A DNA stretch of 64,000 nucleotides from Paradevosia sp036499825 (GTDB lineage: Bacteria > Pseudomonadota > Alphaproteobacteria > Rhizobiales > Devosiaceae): the NCBI GenBank assembly GCA_036499825.1, contig DASYCZ010000043.1, positions 1 through 64,000 of the forward strand, written 5' to 3'. The translations under genes and the position numbers were made by a program. The notes under the pieces were generated by a model, which was not told where the DNA came from, did no database searches, and was given only the letters and a program-made list of their open reading frames with translations. This document shows, piece by piece, positions 16,393 through 25,429 of the stretch. Numbering within the stretch: the first letter of the stretch is position 1; every line of letters starts with the position of its first letter.

Positions 16393-18672
16393 ATGATGCG
16401 TCAATTCGAACTCGTCGAGCGGGTTCAGGCCTATAACCCGGATGCCGACGAGTCGCTGCTGAACAAGGCCTATGTGTACGCCATGCAAAAGCATGGCGCT
16501 CAGAAACGTGCGTCCGGCGATCCCTATTTCGCCCATCCGCTGGAAGTCGCCGCAATCCTCACCGACCTCAAGCTCGATGACGCCACGATCGCCGTGGCCT
16601 TGCTGCATGACACCATTGAGGACACCGACGCCACCCGTGCTGAAATCGATCAGCTCTTCGGCGCCGAGATCGGTGCCATCGTCGACGGGTTGACCAAGAT
16701 CGAGCGGCTGAACCTGATGTCGCGCGAGGAAGCGCAGGCAGAAAACCTCAGGAAGCTGCTGCTCGCCATCTCACAGGACGTGCGGGTGTTGTTGGTCAAG
16801 CTGGCGGACCGGCTGCACAACATGCGCACGCTGGAATACATGCCGGCCGACAAACGTCGTCGCATTGCCCAGGAAACCATGGATATCTATGCGCCGCTCG
16901 CCGGCCGCATGGGCATGCAGGACATGCGCTCCGAGCTGGAGGACCTGGCATTCAAGGTCCTGCAGCCAGAGCACTATGTCGCCATCACCGATCGTCTGGC
17001 CGAGATGCAGACGGAATATCACGAGACGATCGCCAGCATCAGTCGCGAGCTTGAAGGCAAGCTCAAGGCCGAGGGCATCGCCGCCCGCGTCAGCGCGCGC
17101 GTGAAGTCACCGTTCTCGATCTTCAACAAGATCGAGCGCAAGTCGATCGCTCTCGAACAGCTCTCGGACATGATTGGCTTCCGCGTCATCGTTGATACGG
17201 TCGAGGAATGCTATCACACGCTGGGCATCGTCCATACCAACTGGAAAGTCGTGCCCGGCCGCTTCAAGGACTATATCTCGGTTCCCAAGCACAACGATTA
17301 TCGCTCGATCCACACCACTATCGTGGGGCCGGGCCGGCAGCGCGCTGAACTGCAGATCCGCACGGCCGAAATGCATCAGGTTGCCGAATTCGGCATCGCC
17401 GCGCATGCCCTCTACAAGGACGGTGTGTCTGCCGACATGTCGCGGTTGGAGAATGAGAGCAAGGCCTTTGTCTGGCTGCGCAATACCATCGCGCACCTGA
17501 CCACCGGCAATAGCGGAGAGGATTTCCTCGAATACACCAAACTGGAGCTGTTTCAGGATCAGGTGTTCTGCTTCACGCCGCGCGGTCGGCTGATCGCGCT
17601 GCCCCGAGGCGCGACGCCCATCGACTTTGCCTACGCGCTGCACACCGATATCGGCGATACCTGCGTGGGCGCCAAGATCAACGGCGCCATCATGCCGTTG
17701 GTGACGCAACTGCACAGCGGCGACGAAGTCGAGATCATCCGCGACCAGAACCATCTGCCGCCCTCCAACTGGGAGGGCATCGCCGCCACCGGTAAGGCGC
17801 GCGCCGCCATCCGCCGTGCGGTTCGTCTGGCCGCACAGCAGCGCGCCTATGCGCTGGGCGAGCATGTTTTGTCGATGATCCTCGAACGCGATGGTCTCTT
17901 GCTGGATGATGCCGAGGGCAAGCAACTCGCAGAGGCGCTGACGCATCCGAGCAAACGTGAACTGCTGATCGCCGTAGGGGAGGGCAAAGTTTCCTCCGAA
18001 GCTCTGGCGGAAGAAGTCGCCAATGTGAAGGGCGTCCGGCGCAAGCGTACCCGTAAGCTGGATCTGCCGGTGCCGGACAAGGCGGAAGGCTGGTTCGCAT
18101 TGCGCGCCACCAATCTCTTCCGCTTCCGCGTGCCCGGCAGTGCGCATCGCGGTCCCCAGGCTGCCGCGTCTCTGGCCGAACTCAATTTCAACACCGAGGT
18201 CGAGGTGTCGCCGGAGGGCGTGGTTCCGGGCGACCGTCTGGTCGGCATCCTGATGCCGGACAAGCCGATCGTCATCTATCCGATCCATTCGGATGCCCTG
18301 GTCAATCTCCACGACTCCGACGTTGCCTGGGTCGACGTCCGTTGGGATGTTGGAGCCAGCGAGGAGCGCGATCACAAGGCTGCCATCAGCATGGAATCGG
18401 TGAACCGTCCGGGTTCGCTCGCGCAGGTTTCCTCCGCCATCGCCACCTGCGGCGCCAACATCAACAACCTGGTGATGCGCATGATTTCGCCCGATTTCCA
18501 CCAATTGGTGTTCGAAATCGAGGTGCGCGACCTGGCGCAATTGACGGATGTGCTGGCAACGCTCAAACGTAGTCCAGGATTGTCCCATGTGCAGCGCGCC
18601 AACGTGGCCGAGGCCTCGAGCATCTCGGCGCTGGAATGGGAAGGTATGACCAAGCAAGTGGAGCACGCGTGA
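16393..18672 (+). CDS. rsh: Bifunctional (p)ppGpp synthetase/hydrolase, Rsh
   Basis: Encodes 759 residues. The N-terminal HD hydrolase domain (about 25-175) has H-P-L-E-V-A, L-L-H-D-T-I-E-D and A-D-R-L-H-N-M. The synthetase domain (about 225-360) carries R-F-K-D-Y-I, the R-x-K-D motif of bifunctional enzymes rather than the E-x-D-D of hydrolase-dead RelA. A TGS domain follows near 385-450 and a C-terminal ACT domain near 660-740. As the single long RSH of most Alphaproteobacteria it governs the stringent response. Its stop overlaps the pyrE GTG by 3 nt. Confidence 0.96.
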   Translation: MMRQFELVERVQAYNPDADESLLNKAYVYAMQKHGAQKRASGDPYFAHPLEVAAILTDLKLDDATIAVALLHDTIEDTDATRAEIDQLFGAEIGAIVDGLTKIERLNLMSREEAQAENLRKLLLAISQDVRVLLVKLADRLHNMRTLEYMPADKRRRIAQETMDIYAPLAGRMGMQDMRSELEDLAFKVLQPEHYVAITDRLAEMQTEYHETIASISRELEGKLKAEGIAARVSARVKSPFSIFNKIERKSIALEQLSDMIGFRVIVDTVEECYHTLGIVHTNWKVVPGRFKDYISVPKHNDYRSIHTTIVGPGRQRAELQIRTAEMHQVAEFGIAAHALYKDGVSADMSRLENESKAFVWLRNTIAHLTTGNSGEDFLEYTKLELFQDQVFCFTPRGRLIALPRGATPIDFAYALHTDIGDTCVGAKINGAIMPLVTQLHSGDEVEIIRDQNHLPPSNWEGIAATGKARAAIRRAVRLAAQQRAYALGEHVLSMILERDGLLLDDAEGKQLAEALTHPSKRELLIAVGEGKVSSEALAEEVANVKGVRRKRTRKLDLPVPDKAEGWFALRATNLFRFRVPGSAHRGPQAAASLAELNFNTEVEVSPEGVVPGDRLVGILMPDKPIVIYPIHSDALVNLHDSDVAWVDVRWDVGASEERDHKAAISMESVNRPGSLAQVSSAIATCGANINNLVMRMISPDFHQLVFEIEVRDLAQLTDVLATLKRSPGLSHVQRANVAEASSISALEWEGMTKQVEHA

Positions 18673-19253
18673 ATACCCAAGAAGTTCTGTCGATTTTCAA
18701 GGAGTGCGGCGCCATCATGGAAGGGCACTTCATCCTTTCCTCGGGGCTCCGCTCGCCGGTGTTTCTGCAGAAGGCGAAAGTGTTCATGTACCCCGACAAG
18801 GTCGAGGTGCTGTGCCGCGCCCTGGCCGAGAAAATCCGCGATGAGGGGTTCGGCGATATCTCCAAGGTCGTGTCGCCCGCCGTCGGCGGTATCATTCCCG
18901 GCTATGAAACGGCTCGCCACCTCGGGCTGCCGGCTCTTTATACCGAGCGCGTCAACGGCGTCTTCGAGTTGCGCCGCGGTTTCGAGATCGCCAAGGGCGA
19001 AAAGGTCATCGTGGTCGAGGACATCGTCTCGACGGGTCTTTCCATCCGCGAATGCATCGATTGCCTCAAGGCCATCGGCGCCGATGTGGTGGCCGCAGCC
19101 TGCCTGATCGATCGTTCCGCGGGCGAGGCCGACATCGGCGTACCCCTCGTGGCGTTGACCCAATACAAGGTGCCGGCCTATCCGGCCGATGCCCTGCCGC
19201 CGGAACTGGCTGCCTTGCCGGCAGTCAAGCCGGGGAGCCGGGGTCTTCAGTGA
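18669..19253 (+). CDS. pyrE: Orotate phosphoribosyltransferase
   Basis: Encodes 194 residues starting at the GTG at 18669, which overlaps the rsh stop (GTGA) and has TGGAG 5 nt upstream. It transfers phosphoribosyl from PRPP to orotate in pyrimidine synthesis. S-S-G-L-R-S-P-V-F near residue 22, T-E-R-V near 88 and the PRPP loop V-V-E-D-I-V-S-T-G-L-S near 115 are visible. The V-E-D-I-V-S-T-G loop is the 13-residue PRTase signature. The rsh-pyrE-acpS-lepB-rnc-era order is typical of Hyphomicrobiales. Confidence 0.95.
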   Translation: MNTQEVLSIFKECGAIMEGHFILSSGLRSPVFLQKAKVFMYPDKVEVLCRALAEKIRDEGFGDISKVVSPAVGGIIPGYETARHLGLPALYTERVNGVFELRRGFEIAKGEKVIVVEDIVSTGLSIRECIDCLKAIGADVVAAACLIDRSAGEADIGVPLVALTQYKVPAYPADALPPELAALPAVKPGSRGLQ

Positions 19254-19669
19254 TCATCGGCGTCGGCAACGATCTCTGCGATATCCGCCGGGTCGAAAAG
19301 ACGCTGGAGCGCTATGGTGAGCGCTTCACGCATCGGTGTTTCACCGAAATCGAACGGCAAAAATCCGATCGGCGTGCACAGCGGGCAGCCTCTTATGCCA
19401 AGCGCTTCGCCGCCAAGGAGGCGTGCTCGAAAGCGCTCGGCACCGGTCTTAATTTCGGCGTTTATTGGCGCGACATGGGCGTCGTAAACCTGCCTTCCGG
19501 CAAACCGACGATGAAACTCACCAATGGCGCCGCAAAGATTCTTGCCGCCCTTGTGCCAAAAGGGCATACGCCACACATTCACCTGACCATTACCGACGAT
19601 GGGGGCATGGCGCAGGCCTTTGTCATCATCGAGGCGCTGCCGGTTGACCAGACCGCGGCGCTCCCGTAA
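19250..19669 (+). CDS. acpS: Holo-[acyl-carrier-protein] synthase
   Basis: Encodes 139 residues from the GTG at 19250, overlapping the pyrE stop. The start gives the family-typical I-I-G-V-G-N-D-L-C-D-I sequence with the magnesium-binding Asp near residue 8, and F-A-A-K-E-A-C-S-K-A-L-G-T-G near 60 has the second acidic ligand. The enzyme transfers phosphopantetheine from CoA to ACP. It links to the plsX/fabH fatty-acid genes elsewhere in the window only by pathway. Confidence 0.95.
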   Translation: MIIGVGNDLCDIRRVEKTLERYGERFTHRCFTEIERQKSDRRAQRAASYAKRFAAKEACSKALGTGLNFGVYWRDMGVVNLPSGKPTMKLTNGAAKILAALVPKGHTPHIHLTITDDGGMAQAFVIIEALPVDQTAALP

Positions 19670-19697
19670 TTCCTGCGCACCGTCCCGAGGGCAAACA

Positions 19698-20456
19698 ATG
19701 AGCCAGTCCATGCCGAAAGCCGAGAAGAAGGCGACCCGCAACGAGTTGCGCGATACCGTCGTCGTCATTATCGAGGCGCTGCTGATCGCGCTGGTGTTCC
19801 GGACCTTTGCCTTCCAGCCCTTTTCGATCCCGACGGGCTCCATGCAGTCGACGTTGATGATCGGCGATTACTTCGTCGCCTCCAAATACACCTGGGGCTT
19901 CGGTCCGTATTCCTTCCCGTTCCCGCTGCCCTTCAATGGCCGTATCTTCGGGCGTGAGCCGAACCGCGGCGATATCGCGGTGTTCCACAACATTTCCAAC
20001 GAAGACTACATCAAGCGCATCATTGGGTTGCCGGGCGATCACATCCAGATGAAGGAAGGTCGTCTCTACATCAACGGCACTATCGTGCCGCGCGAGGAGA
20101 TCGGCCGCGGCGAAGATACCGACAGCACCACCTCCACAGTGCCGGTAACGCTCTACAAGGAAACGCTTCCGAACGGCGTGACCCATACCATCCAGGAAAT
20201 TTCCGATGATGGCCCGCTTGATAACACCGGCGAATATGTGGTTCCTGCCGGTCACTATTTCATGATGGGCGACAACCGCGACCGCTCCGAGGACAGCCGC
20301 GTGCTGAGTGCCGTGGGCTATGTGCCGTTCGAGGCGCTCGAGGGCAAGGCCGAGGCCACCTTCTTCTCCATCACCAACAATCTGCCGCCCTGGCAGCTCT
20401 GGCAGTGGCCGGCCAATGTGCGCTGGGACCGGATGTTTAAGTCCGTTTATCAATGA
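19698..20456 (+). CDS. lepB: Signal peptidase I
   Basis: Encodes 252 residues from the ATG at 19698. One N-terminal membrane helix (about 20-40) precedes box B, I-P-T-G-S-M-Q-S-T-L, with the nucleophilic Ser near residue 51. Box D, D-Y-I-K-R-I-I-G-L-P-G-D, supplies the general-base Lys, and box E is G-D-N-R-D-R-S-E-D-S-R. It cleaves signal peptides on the periplasmic face. Its TGA overlaps the rnc ATG by 4 nt. Confidence 0.96.
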   Translation: MSQSMPKAEKKATRNELRDTVVVIIEALLIALVFRTFAFQPFSIPTGSMQSTLMIGDYFVASKYTWGFGPYSFPFPLPFNGRIFGREPNRGDIAVFHNISNEDYIKRIIGLPGDHIQMKEGRLYINGTIVPREEIGRGEDTDSTTSTVPVTLYKETLPNGVTHTIQEISDDGPLDNTGEYVVPAGHYFMMGDNRDRSEDSRVLSAVGYVPFEALEGKAEATFFSITNNLPPWQLWQWPANVRWDRMFKSVYQ

Positions 20457-21160
20457 AGGAACGCGGGCGGCTGCATCAGAAGCTGGAGGCTCGCCTCGGC
20501 TATCGCTTCGCTGACCCGGAACTGCTTGATCGCGCCCTGACTCATTCGAGTGCGGTGTCGCCCGGCAAGCGTATCGAGCGTTCGTACCAACGCCTCGAGT
20601 TCTTGGGCGATCGGGTCCTTGGTCTTGTTGTGGCAGACATGCTCTACCGGCGGCTCCCCAAGGCCAATGAGGGCGAACTCTCCCGCCGGCTCAATACGCT
20701 GGTGCGCAAGGAAACCTGCGCCCTGGTTGCCCGCGAACTCAACCTCGGTTCCGAGTTGAACCTCGGCGAGAGCGAAGCCCGCACTGGCGGTGCGGAAAAG
20801 GAAGCTATTCTGGCCGATGTCGCGGAAGCCGTTATCGGCGCGATCTACTGCGACGGGGGGCTGGGCAAGGCCTATGACTTCGTCGAACAGTTGTTCGGCG
20901 GCCAGATCGAGGTGCTGCAGACCGACCGCGCCGACGCCAAGACCACTCTGCAGGAATGGGCACAGGGCAGGGGCCTCGAGCCACCGAACTATGTGCTCAC
21001 CGAGCGCACCGGTCCAGATCACGCGCCCGAATTCACCATCTCGGTGCAGATCGAAGGCTTCGAGCCGCTCTCTGCCACCGGCGCCAGCAAGAAAGTTGCC
21101 GAGCATAAAGCCGCCGAGCTCTTTCTCGTGCAGCAGAATGTCTGGAAGGAACAGCCATGA
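20453..21160 (+). CDS. rnc: Ribonuclease III
   Basis: Encodes 235 residues. The signature Q-R-L-E-F-L-G-D-R-V-L-G near residue 46 carries the catalytic acidic residues, with a further D-V-A-E-A-V-I-G-A-I near 123. A double-stranded-RNA-binding domain occupies about 160-230 (T-L-Q-E-W-A-Q-G-R to A-S-K-K-V-A-E-H-K-A-A). It processes rRNA precursors and other duplex RNA. ATGA overlaps link it to lepB upstream and era downstream. Confidence 0.97.
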   Translation: MKERGRLHQKLEARLGYRFADPELLDRALTHSSAVSPGKRIERSYQRLEFLGDRVLGLVVADMLYRRLPKANEGELSRRLNTLVRKETCALVARELNLGSELNLGESEARTGGAEKEAILADVAEAVIGAIYCDGGLGKAYDFVEQLFGGQIEVLQTDRADAKTTLQEWAQGRGLEPPNYVLTERTGPDHAPEFTISVQIEGFEPLSATGASKKVAEHKAAELFLVQQNVWKEQP

Positions 21161-22074
21161 CCGATAACGTTGCCAACCAGCGCTGCGGTTTCGTCGCCCT
21201 GGTGGGCGCTCCCAATGCCGGCAAATCGACCCTGCTGAATTCACTCGTTGGCGCCAAGGTGTCCATCGTCACCCACAAGGCGCAGACGACCAGGGCGCAG
21301 ATCCGCGGCGTCGTCACCGAGGGTGACACGCAGGTAATCTTCCTCGATACGCCGGGCATCTTCACCCCCAAGCGTCGTCTCGACCGGGCCATGGTCAACT
21401 CCGCCTGGACCAGTGCCGGTGACGCCGATCTCGTGGCGTTTATCGTTGATGCCGAAAAGGGCTTAGGCCCCGAAATTGAATCGCTTGTTGAAGCGCTCAC
21501 CAATGTCCGGCACCCCAAGATCCTGGTGCTGAACAAGGTCGATGCGGTGAAGCGCGAGAGCCTGCTGGCTTTGGCGCAAACGCTCAACGAGAAGCTGACT
21601 TTCGAAAAAACCTTCATGGTCTCGGCACTGAAGGGCGATGGTGTCGCCGATTTTCTGGCCTATTGCGAAGAGCGCGTCCCCCTCGGGCCGTGGCATTTCC
21701 CCGAAGATCAGTTGACCGATCTCACGCTGCAGCTGACGGCGTCGGAAGTAACGCGCGAAAAGCTGTTCCTGCGCATCCATGATGAGATTCCCTACAACAC
21801 CACGGTCGAGAATGAACGCTTCCAGATCATGGAGGATGGGGCGTACCGCATCGACCAGGTCATCTATGTCACCCGCGACACGCACAAGAAAATCGTGCTG
21901 GGCGCCGGCGGCCAGACCATCAAGGCGATCGGTGCCGAATCCCGGCGCGAGCTGATGGAAATCTTCGAGGTGCCGGTGCACCTGTTCCTGTTCGTGAAAG
22001 TGCGCGAGAAATGGGGCGACGACCCTGAGCGCTATCGCGAGATGGGCCTGGAATACCCCCATGGTAAAATGTGA
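21157..22074 (+). CDS. era: GTPase Era
   Basis: Encodes 305 residues. G1 is G-A-P-N-A-G-K-S-T near residue 16, G3 is D-T-P-G near 63, and G4 is N-K-V-D near 127. The C-terminal KH domain has V-L-G-A-G-G-Q-T-I-K-A-I-G near 247, which binds the 3' end of 16S rRNA during small-subunit maturation. The start overlaps the rnc stop. Confidence 0.97.
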   Translation: MTDNVANQRCGFVALVGAPNAGKSTLLNSLVGAKVSIVTHKAQTTRAQIRGVVTEGDTQVIFLDTPGIFTPKRRLDRAMVNSAWTSAGDADLVAFIVDAEKGLGPEIESLVEALTNVRHPKILVLNKVDAVKRESLLALAQTLNEKLTFEKTFMVSALKGDGVADFLAYCEERVPLGPWHFPEDQLTDLTLQLTASEVTREKLFLRIHDEIPYNTTVENERFQIMEDGAYRIDQVIYVTRDTHKKIVLGAGGQTIKAIGAESRRELMEIFEVPVHLFLFVKVREKWGDDPERYREMGLEYPHGKM

Positions 22075-22108
22075 CGCGGCTTCACGCTTAAGCCGGAACG
22101 GCTGAATC

Positions 22109-22810
22109 ATGGAATGGACCGGCGAGGGTTTGCTCATCGGCGTAAGGCGTCATGGCGAAACCAGTGTCATCGCCGAAGCCATGGTGCTGGGACGCGGCCG
22201 GCATCTGGGCCTGGTACGAGGTGGGCGCTCGGCGAAACTCGCCGCAACCCTGCAGCCCGGCAACAGCGTGCAATTGACCTGGCGAGCCCGTATCGAGGAC
22301 CATCTCGGCACGTTCACCGTCGAATTGTTGCAGGCTCGCGCCGCGGCCTTGATTGCCGACCGGACACGGCTCTATCTCAGCCAGGTGTTGTGTGAGCATC
22401 TCCATGTGCTGCCCGAGCGCGATGCGCATGACAGGCTGCTGATGGAAACCATCCGCCTTCTGGATGCCGAGCCTGATGGCGTGGCGCTGGCGCGGTTCGA
22501 ATTGACGCTGCTCGATGAACTGGGTTTCGGTCTTGATCTCACCAGTTGCGCCGTCACCGGTGTCACCCATGACCTGACGCATGTGTCGCCTAAATCCGGC
22601 CGTGCGGTCAGCCGCGAGGCGGCCGAGCCCTACAGGGACCGCTTGTTGCGCCTGCCGCCTTTTCTGAAGAATGGGGATGGAGCAGAAAAGGCCGATATCG
22701 CCGCCGCTCTGGCGCTGACTGGCCACTTCCTGGATATTCACGTGTGGCAGGCCCGGCGCCTGGACGCGCCGGCGACGCGTGAGAGTTTGATCGCTAAGTT
22801 GACCGGCTAG
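22109..22810 (+). CDS. recO: DNA repair protein RecO
   Basis: Encodes 233 residues. The N-terminal OB fold begins M-E-W-T-G-E-G-L-L-I-G-V-R-R-H-G-E, and the helical C-terminal part contains R-F-E-L-T-L-L-D-E-L-G-F-G near 130. RecO helps load RecA with RecFR in gap repair. The alphaproteobacterial form lacks the full set of zinc-finger cysteines; only one Cys is visible in the expected region here. It sits 35 nt after era. Confidence 0.94.
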   Translation: MEWTGEGLLIGVRRHGETSVIAEAMVLGRGRHLGLVRGGRSAKLAATLQPGNSVQLTWRARIEDHLGTFTVELLQARAAALIADRTRLYLSQVLCEHLHVLPERDAHDRLLMETIRLLDAEPDGVALARFELTLLDELGFGLDLTSCAVTGVTHDLTHVSPKSGRAVSREAAEPYRDRLLRLPPFLKNGDGAEKADIAAALALTGHFLDIHVWQARRLDAPATRESLIAKLTG

Positions 22811-22863
22811 ACTGCCGCTGCTTCGCTATAATCGCCAAATGATTCGCATGACCAGGAAAATCC

Positions 22864-25116
22864 ATGGCTGACGCCGATACGCTGCCGCCCGACGAGGAGG
22901 ACAAGCGCGTCGTCGATCTGCGAGAGGCGCTCGAAGAGCGCTATCTCAGCTACGCGCTGTCCACCATCACCCAGCGAGCCCTGCCGGACGCCCGTGACGG
23001 GCTGAAGCCTGTGCATCGCCGCATCCTGCACGCCATGCGGCTGCTGCGGCTCGATCCCGACCAGGGTTACAAGAAATCCGCCCGCATCGTCGGCGACGTC
23101 ATCGGTAAATACCATCCGCATGGCGACCAATCGATCTATGATGCGCTGGTGCGCCTCGCGCAGGATTTCGCCCTGCGCTATCCGCTGGTCGACGGGCAGG
23201 GCAATTTCGGCAATATCGACGGCGATAGCGCGGCCGCCATGCGCTACACCGAAAGCCGCATGACCGATGTGGCGACGCGCCTGCTCGAGGGCATGGCTGA
23301 AGACGCCGTCGACTTCAAGCCGACCTATGATGGCGAGGACGAAGAGCCTGTCGTCCTGCCATCGAACTTCCCGAACCTGCTTGCCAACGGTTCGACGGGT
23401 ATTGCCGTGGGCATGGCAACGTCAGTGCCGCCGCACAATGTCGCCGAACTCTGCGATGCGGCGCTGCATCTGATCACCATCAATCCGAACGCCGATGCGC
23501 GCGAACTGGTCCAGTTCGTCAAGGGACCGGACTTCCCGACGGGCGGGGTGCTGGTCGAAAGCCGGGAATCGATCGTCAATTCCTATGCGACGGGCCGTGG
23601 CTCATTCCGGCTGCGTTCCAAATGGGAGAAGGAAGAAAAGGGTCGCGGCGTCTACCAGATCGTGGTCACGCAGATTCCCTATGGTGTGCAGAAATCGAGG
23701 CTGGTCGAGAAGATCGCCGAATTGCTGCTGGCCAAGAAATTGCCACTGCTCAAGGATGTGCGCGACGAAAGCGCCGATGACATTCGGCTTATCCTTGAAC
23801 CGCGCGCCGGTACTGTCGATGCCACTATCCTGATGGAGCAGCTGTTCCGGACGACGGACCTTGAAATCCGCTTTCCGCTGAACCTCAACGTGCTCGACAA
23901 GGGCACCGTGCCGAAAGTCATGGGGTTGCCCGAAGCGCTGAAGGCCTGGCTCGACCATCGCAAGGTCGTGCTGGTTCGCCGCTCGCAACATCGGCTGGAT
24001 CAGATCGCCAGGCGGCTTGAGGTGCTGGAAGGCTACATCGTTGCCTACCTCAACCTCGATGAGGTTATCCGCATCATCCGCGAAGAGGATGATGCCAAGG
24101 CTTCGCTGATGGCGACGTTCTCACTGACCGACAACCAGGCTGAAGCCATCCTCAACATGCGGCTGCGCTCGTTGCGCAAGCTTGAGGAAATGGAACTGCG
24201 CGAAGAGCACAAGTCGCTGACCGAGGAGCAAGGCCATCTCGAGACCCTGCTGGCCTCCGATAAGCGGCAATGGGGTGAGATCGCCAAACAGGTCACCGAT
24301 CTTCGCAATACCTATGGTGACGATCATCCCTTGGGGCCGCGGCGCACGGCACTGGGCGAGGCGCCGGAAGCCGATCACGCCGAGATCGAGACGGCCTTCA
24401 TCGAGCGCGAGCCCATCACTGTCGTTCTGTCCGAGAAGGGCTGGATAAGGGCTCTGCGGGGCCACACCACGGAATTCGACGAAAAGGGCTTCAAGACCGG
24501 TGACCGGCTGAAGCTGGCGGTGCAGGCGGAGACCACCGACAAGCTGTTGCTGCTCACCACTGGCGGCAAGGTCTACACGCTGGGTGGTGACAAGCTGCCT
24601 GGCGGGCGCGGGCAGGGCGAGCCGGTGCGCATCATGGTCGATATGGATGAGGGGCACGACATCGTCGATGTCTTCGTTTACCGACCCGGCAATAAGCGCA
24701 TTATCGCTTCCAGCGTCGGTAACGGCTTCGTCGTCGATGAGGACGAGCTTATCGCCAACACCCGCAAGGGCAAGCAGGTGCTCAATGTTTCGGGCACCGA
24801 AGAGGCCAGGCTCCTGGTGCCGGTGATGGGCGACATGGTCGCGGTCATCGGCGCAAACCGCAAGATGCTGGTGTTCCCGATCACCCAGCTGCCCGGCATG
24901 GGACGCGGCAAGGGCGTGCGGTTGCAGAAATACAAGGACGGCGGCATTTCCGACCTCAAGACCTTCAGGACCGAGGACGGATTGACCTGGACCGATAGTT
25001 CGGGCCGGACATTCACCAAGCCCACCGGCGAGTTGGTGGAGTGGATCGGCGAGCGGGCGCAGGCGGGGCGGCAGCCGCCCAACGGCTTCCCGCGCAACAA
25101 CAAGTTCGTGGGGTAA
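22864..25116 (+). CDS. parC: DNA topoisomerase IV subunit A
   Basis: Encodes 750 residues. The catalytic Tyr is Tyr128 in A-A-M-R-Y-T-E-S-R-M, and the quinolone-determining H-P-H-G-D-Q-S places a Ser at position 90, the wild-type state. The tower and coiled-coil region follows (K-L-E-E-M-E-L-R-E-E), and the C-terminus is a shortened beta-pinwheel (about 490-730) with repeats such as F-D-E-K-G-F-K-T-G-D. It resolves linked chromosomes with ParE, which is not in the window. Length and pinwheel separate it from GyrA. Confidence 0.95.
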   Translation: MADADTLPPDEEDKRVVDLREALEERYLSYALSTITQRALPDARDGLKPVHRRILHAMRLLRLDPDQGYKKSARIVGDVIGKYHPHGDQSIYDALVRLAQDFALRYPLVDGQGNFGNIDGDSAAAMRYTESRMTDVATRLLEGMAEDAVDFKPTYDGEDEEPVVLPSNFPNLLANGSTGIAVGMATSVPPHNVAELCDAALHLITINPNADARELVQFVKGPDFPTGGVLVESRESIVNSYATGRGSFRLRSKWEKEEKGRGVYQIVVTQIPYGVQKSRLVEKIAELLLAKKLPLLKDVRDESADDIRLILEPRAGTVDATILMEQLFRTTDLEIRFPLNLNVLDKGTVPKVMGLPEALKAWLDHRKVVLVRRSQHRLDQIARRLEVLEGYIVAYLNLDEVIRIIREEDDAKASLMATFSLTDNQAEAILNMRLRSLRKLEEMELREEHKSLTEEQGHLETLLASDKRQWGEIAKQVTDLRNTYGDDHPLGPRRTALGEAPEADHAEIETAFIEREPITVVLSEKGWIRALRGHTTEFDEKGFKTGDRLKLAVQAETTDKLLLLTTGGKVYTLGGDKLPGGRGQGEPVRIMVDMDEGHDIVDVFVYRPGNKRIIASSVGNGFVVDEDELIANTRKGKQVLNVSGTEEARLLVPVMGDMVAVIGANRKMLVFPITQLPGMGRGKGVRLQKYKDGGISDLKTFRTEDGLTWTDSSGRTFTKPTGELVEWIGERAQAGRQPPNGFPRNNKFVG

Positions 25117-25120
25117 GACG

Positions 25121-25429
25121 ATGATCCGGCACTGCGTGTGGGTGAAGTTCAAGGCATCGACAACAGCCGAAGAACGTGAGGCGGTCTATGCCGGATTGCG
25201 AAGCCTGATCGGCAAGATCGATGGACTGGAGCGCGCTTCGTTCGGCCCCAATGTCAGTCCGGAAGGCCGCGACCGCGGCTATACGGATGGCTTCACCATG
25301 GATTTCCGCGACGCTGCGGCCCGCGACGTCTATCTGGCGGACCCCGACCACAAGGTAGCCGGCTCCCGCCTTGTGGCGGCGCTGGAAGGTGGGCGCGACG
25401 GCATCCTGATTTTCGATATCGAAGTTTAG
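25121..25429 (+). CDS. Dabb-family (stress-responsive A/B barrel) protein
   Basis: Encodes 102 residues. I-R-H-C-V-W-V-K-F-K at the start, the central G-L-R-S-L-I-G-K-I-D-G-L-E and F-x-M-D-F-R-D-A-A-A-R-D-x-Y-L-x-x-P-D-H are the Dabb dimeric alpha/beta-barrel pattern. Members range from stress proteins to small cyclases, so no reaction is proposed. It starts 4 nt after parC and its last four bases overlap the end of the convergent EEP gene. Confidence 0.85.
   Translation: MIRHCVWVKFKASTTAEEREAVYAGLRSLIGKIDGLERASFGPNVSPEGRDRGYTDGFTMDFRDAAARDVYLADPDHKVAGSRLVAALEGGRDGILIFDIEV

Noticed and set aside
17107..18666. Antisense open frame of 519 codons across the rsh gene.
   Set aside because: High-GC antisense shadow of a strongly conserved gene; low-complexity composition and no start signal.
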